A stretch of DNA of 5,617 nucleotides from Eubacteriaceae bacterium UBA4266 (GTDB lineage: Bacteria; Bacillota; Clostridia; Eubacteriales; Eubacteriaceae). Numbering within the stretch: the stretch's first letter is position 1; each line of letters begins with the position of its first letter. A program made the translations under genes and the position numbers. The stretch lies in contig DGWE01000031.1 in NCBI GenBank assembly GCA_002396065.1, positions 1 through 5,617 on the forward strand, read 5' to 3'. The notes under the pieces were generated by a model. The model ran no database searches. It was not told the origin of the DNA and saw nothing but the letters and a program-made list of their open reading frames with translations. Of this stretch, positions 4,892 through 5,617 are shown piece by piece.

Positions 4892-5617
4892 TTATTCGTC
4901 CAAAAGCTTGCTGATCAGCGTCGTCATCAGCGCGGCGGCCTTGGCAAAATCGCTGTAGCGGCTGAATTCCACCGGGCAGTGGCTGCGGCCGTCTTTGCTC
5001 GGCACAAAGAGCATGACCGTCGGCAGCACCTGGCCGATTTCGAGAGAATCGTGGCCGGCGCCGCTGGGCAGACGCTTGTAGGAGTAGCCCCGTGCCTTGC
5101 AGTCGTCTTCGAGCACGTTCAGCATGTCTTCGTCGAGGGCGACCGGTTCGATGACGAGCTTCGTGTCCATATCATAGGTCGCGCCGATGGCCTTGGTTTC
5201 GCGGTCGAGGGCAGCGCGGATCCGACGGGTGATGTCGTTGATGTTGTCGTTGTTCATCGAGCGGATATCGACAGAGAATTCGCAGCTTTCCGGCACGATG
5301 TTCATGCCGCAGGGTTCGACGTGGACGACGCCGCAGGTCGCGACAGTGCCGTCAGCTTTTTCACGCGCCCAATCTGGAATCTTGGAAATGACCTTGGAGG
5401 CCGCTTCCACCGCGTCGATCCGCATGTCCATCGGTGTGGTGCCGGCGTGATCGGCGCGGCCGTGAACGGTGATGACGTAGCGCTGAATGCCGACGATCCC
5501 GGTAACCAGGCCGATTTCGATGTTTTCAGCGTCGAGAACCGGGCCCTGTTCGATGTGGGCTTCGATCATGTGGCCGATGCTGCCTTCCGGCCAAGCCGCC
5601 GCACCGATCTTTTCCGG
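4892..5617 (-). CDS. M20-family Zn-dependent amidohydrolase (allantoate / N-carbamoyl-L-amino acid hydrolase type), C-terminal part
   Basis: Partial gene: 241 codons plus stop, with the N-terminus beyond the right edge. The frame stays open to base 5617, so the internal Met at 5569 is not the start. Family motifs in order (numbered from the visible end): EAHIEQGPVL (H21, a metal ligand in this family), ADHAGTTPM (H57, dimerisation-domain His reaching the partner active site), GMNIVPES (N106) and DIRS (R119) for substrate carboxylate binding, SGAGHDS (H189), and GRSHCPVEF (H213, metal ligand). Full-length relatives are about 400-420 residues, so roughly 170 are missing, including the first metal ligands. 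Relatives hydrolyse allantoate, ureidoglycine-type compounds, N-carbamoyl amino acids or beta-ureidopropionate, releasing ammonia and CO2. Sequence alone does not separate these. The linked FadR-type regulator suggests an inducible nitrogen or ureide pathway. Confidence 0.92.
   Translation of the reverse strand, partial: PEKIGAAAWPEGSIGHMIEAHIEQGPVLDAENIEIGLVTGIVGIQRYVITVHGRADHAGTTPMDMRIDAVEAASKVISKIPDWAREKADGTVATCGVVHVEPCGMNIVPESCEFSVDIRSMNNDNINDITRRIRAALDRETKAIGATYDMDTKLVIEPVALDEDMLNVLEDDCKARGYSYKRLPSGAGHDSLEIGQVLPTVMLFVPSKDGRSHCPVEFSRYSDFAKAAALMTTLISKLLDE

Noticed and set aside
1..5617. CRISPR array, tRNA, rRNA, insertion sequence or phage remnants
   Set aside because: No regularly spaced repeats, cloverleaf, transposase motif or terminal inverted repeats with target duplication were seen on either strand.

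Overview
The window looks like chromosomal DNA from a moderately GC-rich Bacillota (clostridial or Eubacteriaceae-like) species. The clues are strong AGGAGG-type ribosome binding sites, TTG starts paired with good Shine-Dalgarno (SD) sites, a CIRCE/HrcA operator on htpG, sigma-A-like promoters in AT-rich gaps between GC-richer genes, and compact intrinsic terminators. The genus cannot be fixed from the sequence alone.

Layout from left to right. (1) 1-728, minus strand: the 5' two thirds or less of a radical SAM / 4Fe-4S protein, cut by the window edge. (2) 729-1161: an AT-rich divergent intergenic region. It holds a promoter and a leader of about 255 nt for the radical SAM gene, with hairpins, a triplicated heptamer and a possible 19-codon leader ORF. 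It also holds a near-consensus promoter facing right. (3) 1162-1434, plus strand: a barstar-family ribonuclease inhibitor with no barnase-type partner in view. (4) 1435-1618: a convergent gap with a bidirectional terminator and a second hairpin. (5) 1619-3568, minus strand: complete htpG (Hsp90), preceded by a 17-bp-spaced promoter whose start point lies in a CIRCE element. (6) 3569-3810: the htpG control region and the terminator of the next gene. (7) 3811-4809, minus strand: an unusual regulator with an N-terminal XRE-like helix-turn-helix fused to a complete FadR-type GntR (wHTH plus FCD) protein. (8) 4892-5617, minus strand: the C-terminal part of an M20-family allantoate amidohydrolase / N-carbamoyl-L-amino acid hydrolase, cut by the right edge.

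How the genes relate. htpG and barstar each appear to be single-gene units that converge on one shared terminator. The hydrolase and the FadR-type regulator lie in tandem with an 82-bp gap and no convincing terminator between them, so the regulator may control uptake or breakdown of a ureide or carbamoyl compound; this is inference. The most distinctive items are the double-DNA-binding-domain regulator, the CIRCE control of htpG (HrcA-independent in Bacillus subtilis), the structured leader of the radical SAM gene and the orphan barstar. I found no CRISPR array, tRNA, rRNA, insertion sequence or phage gene.
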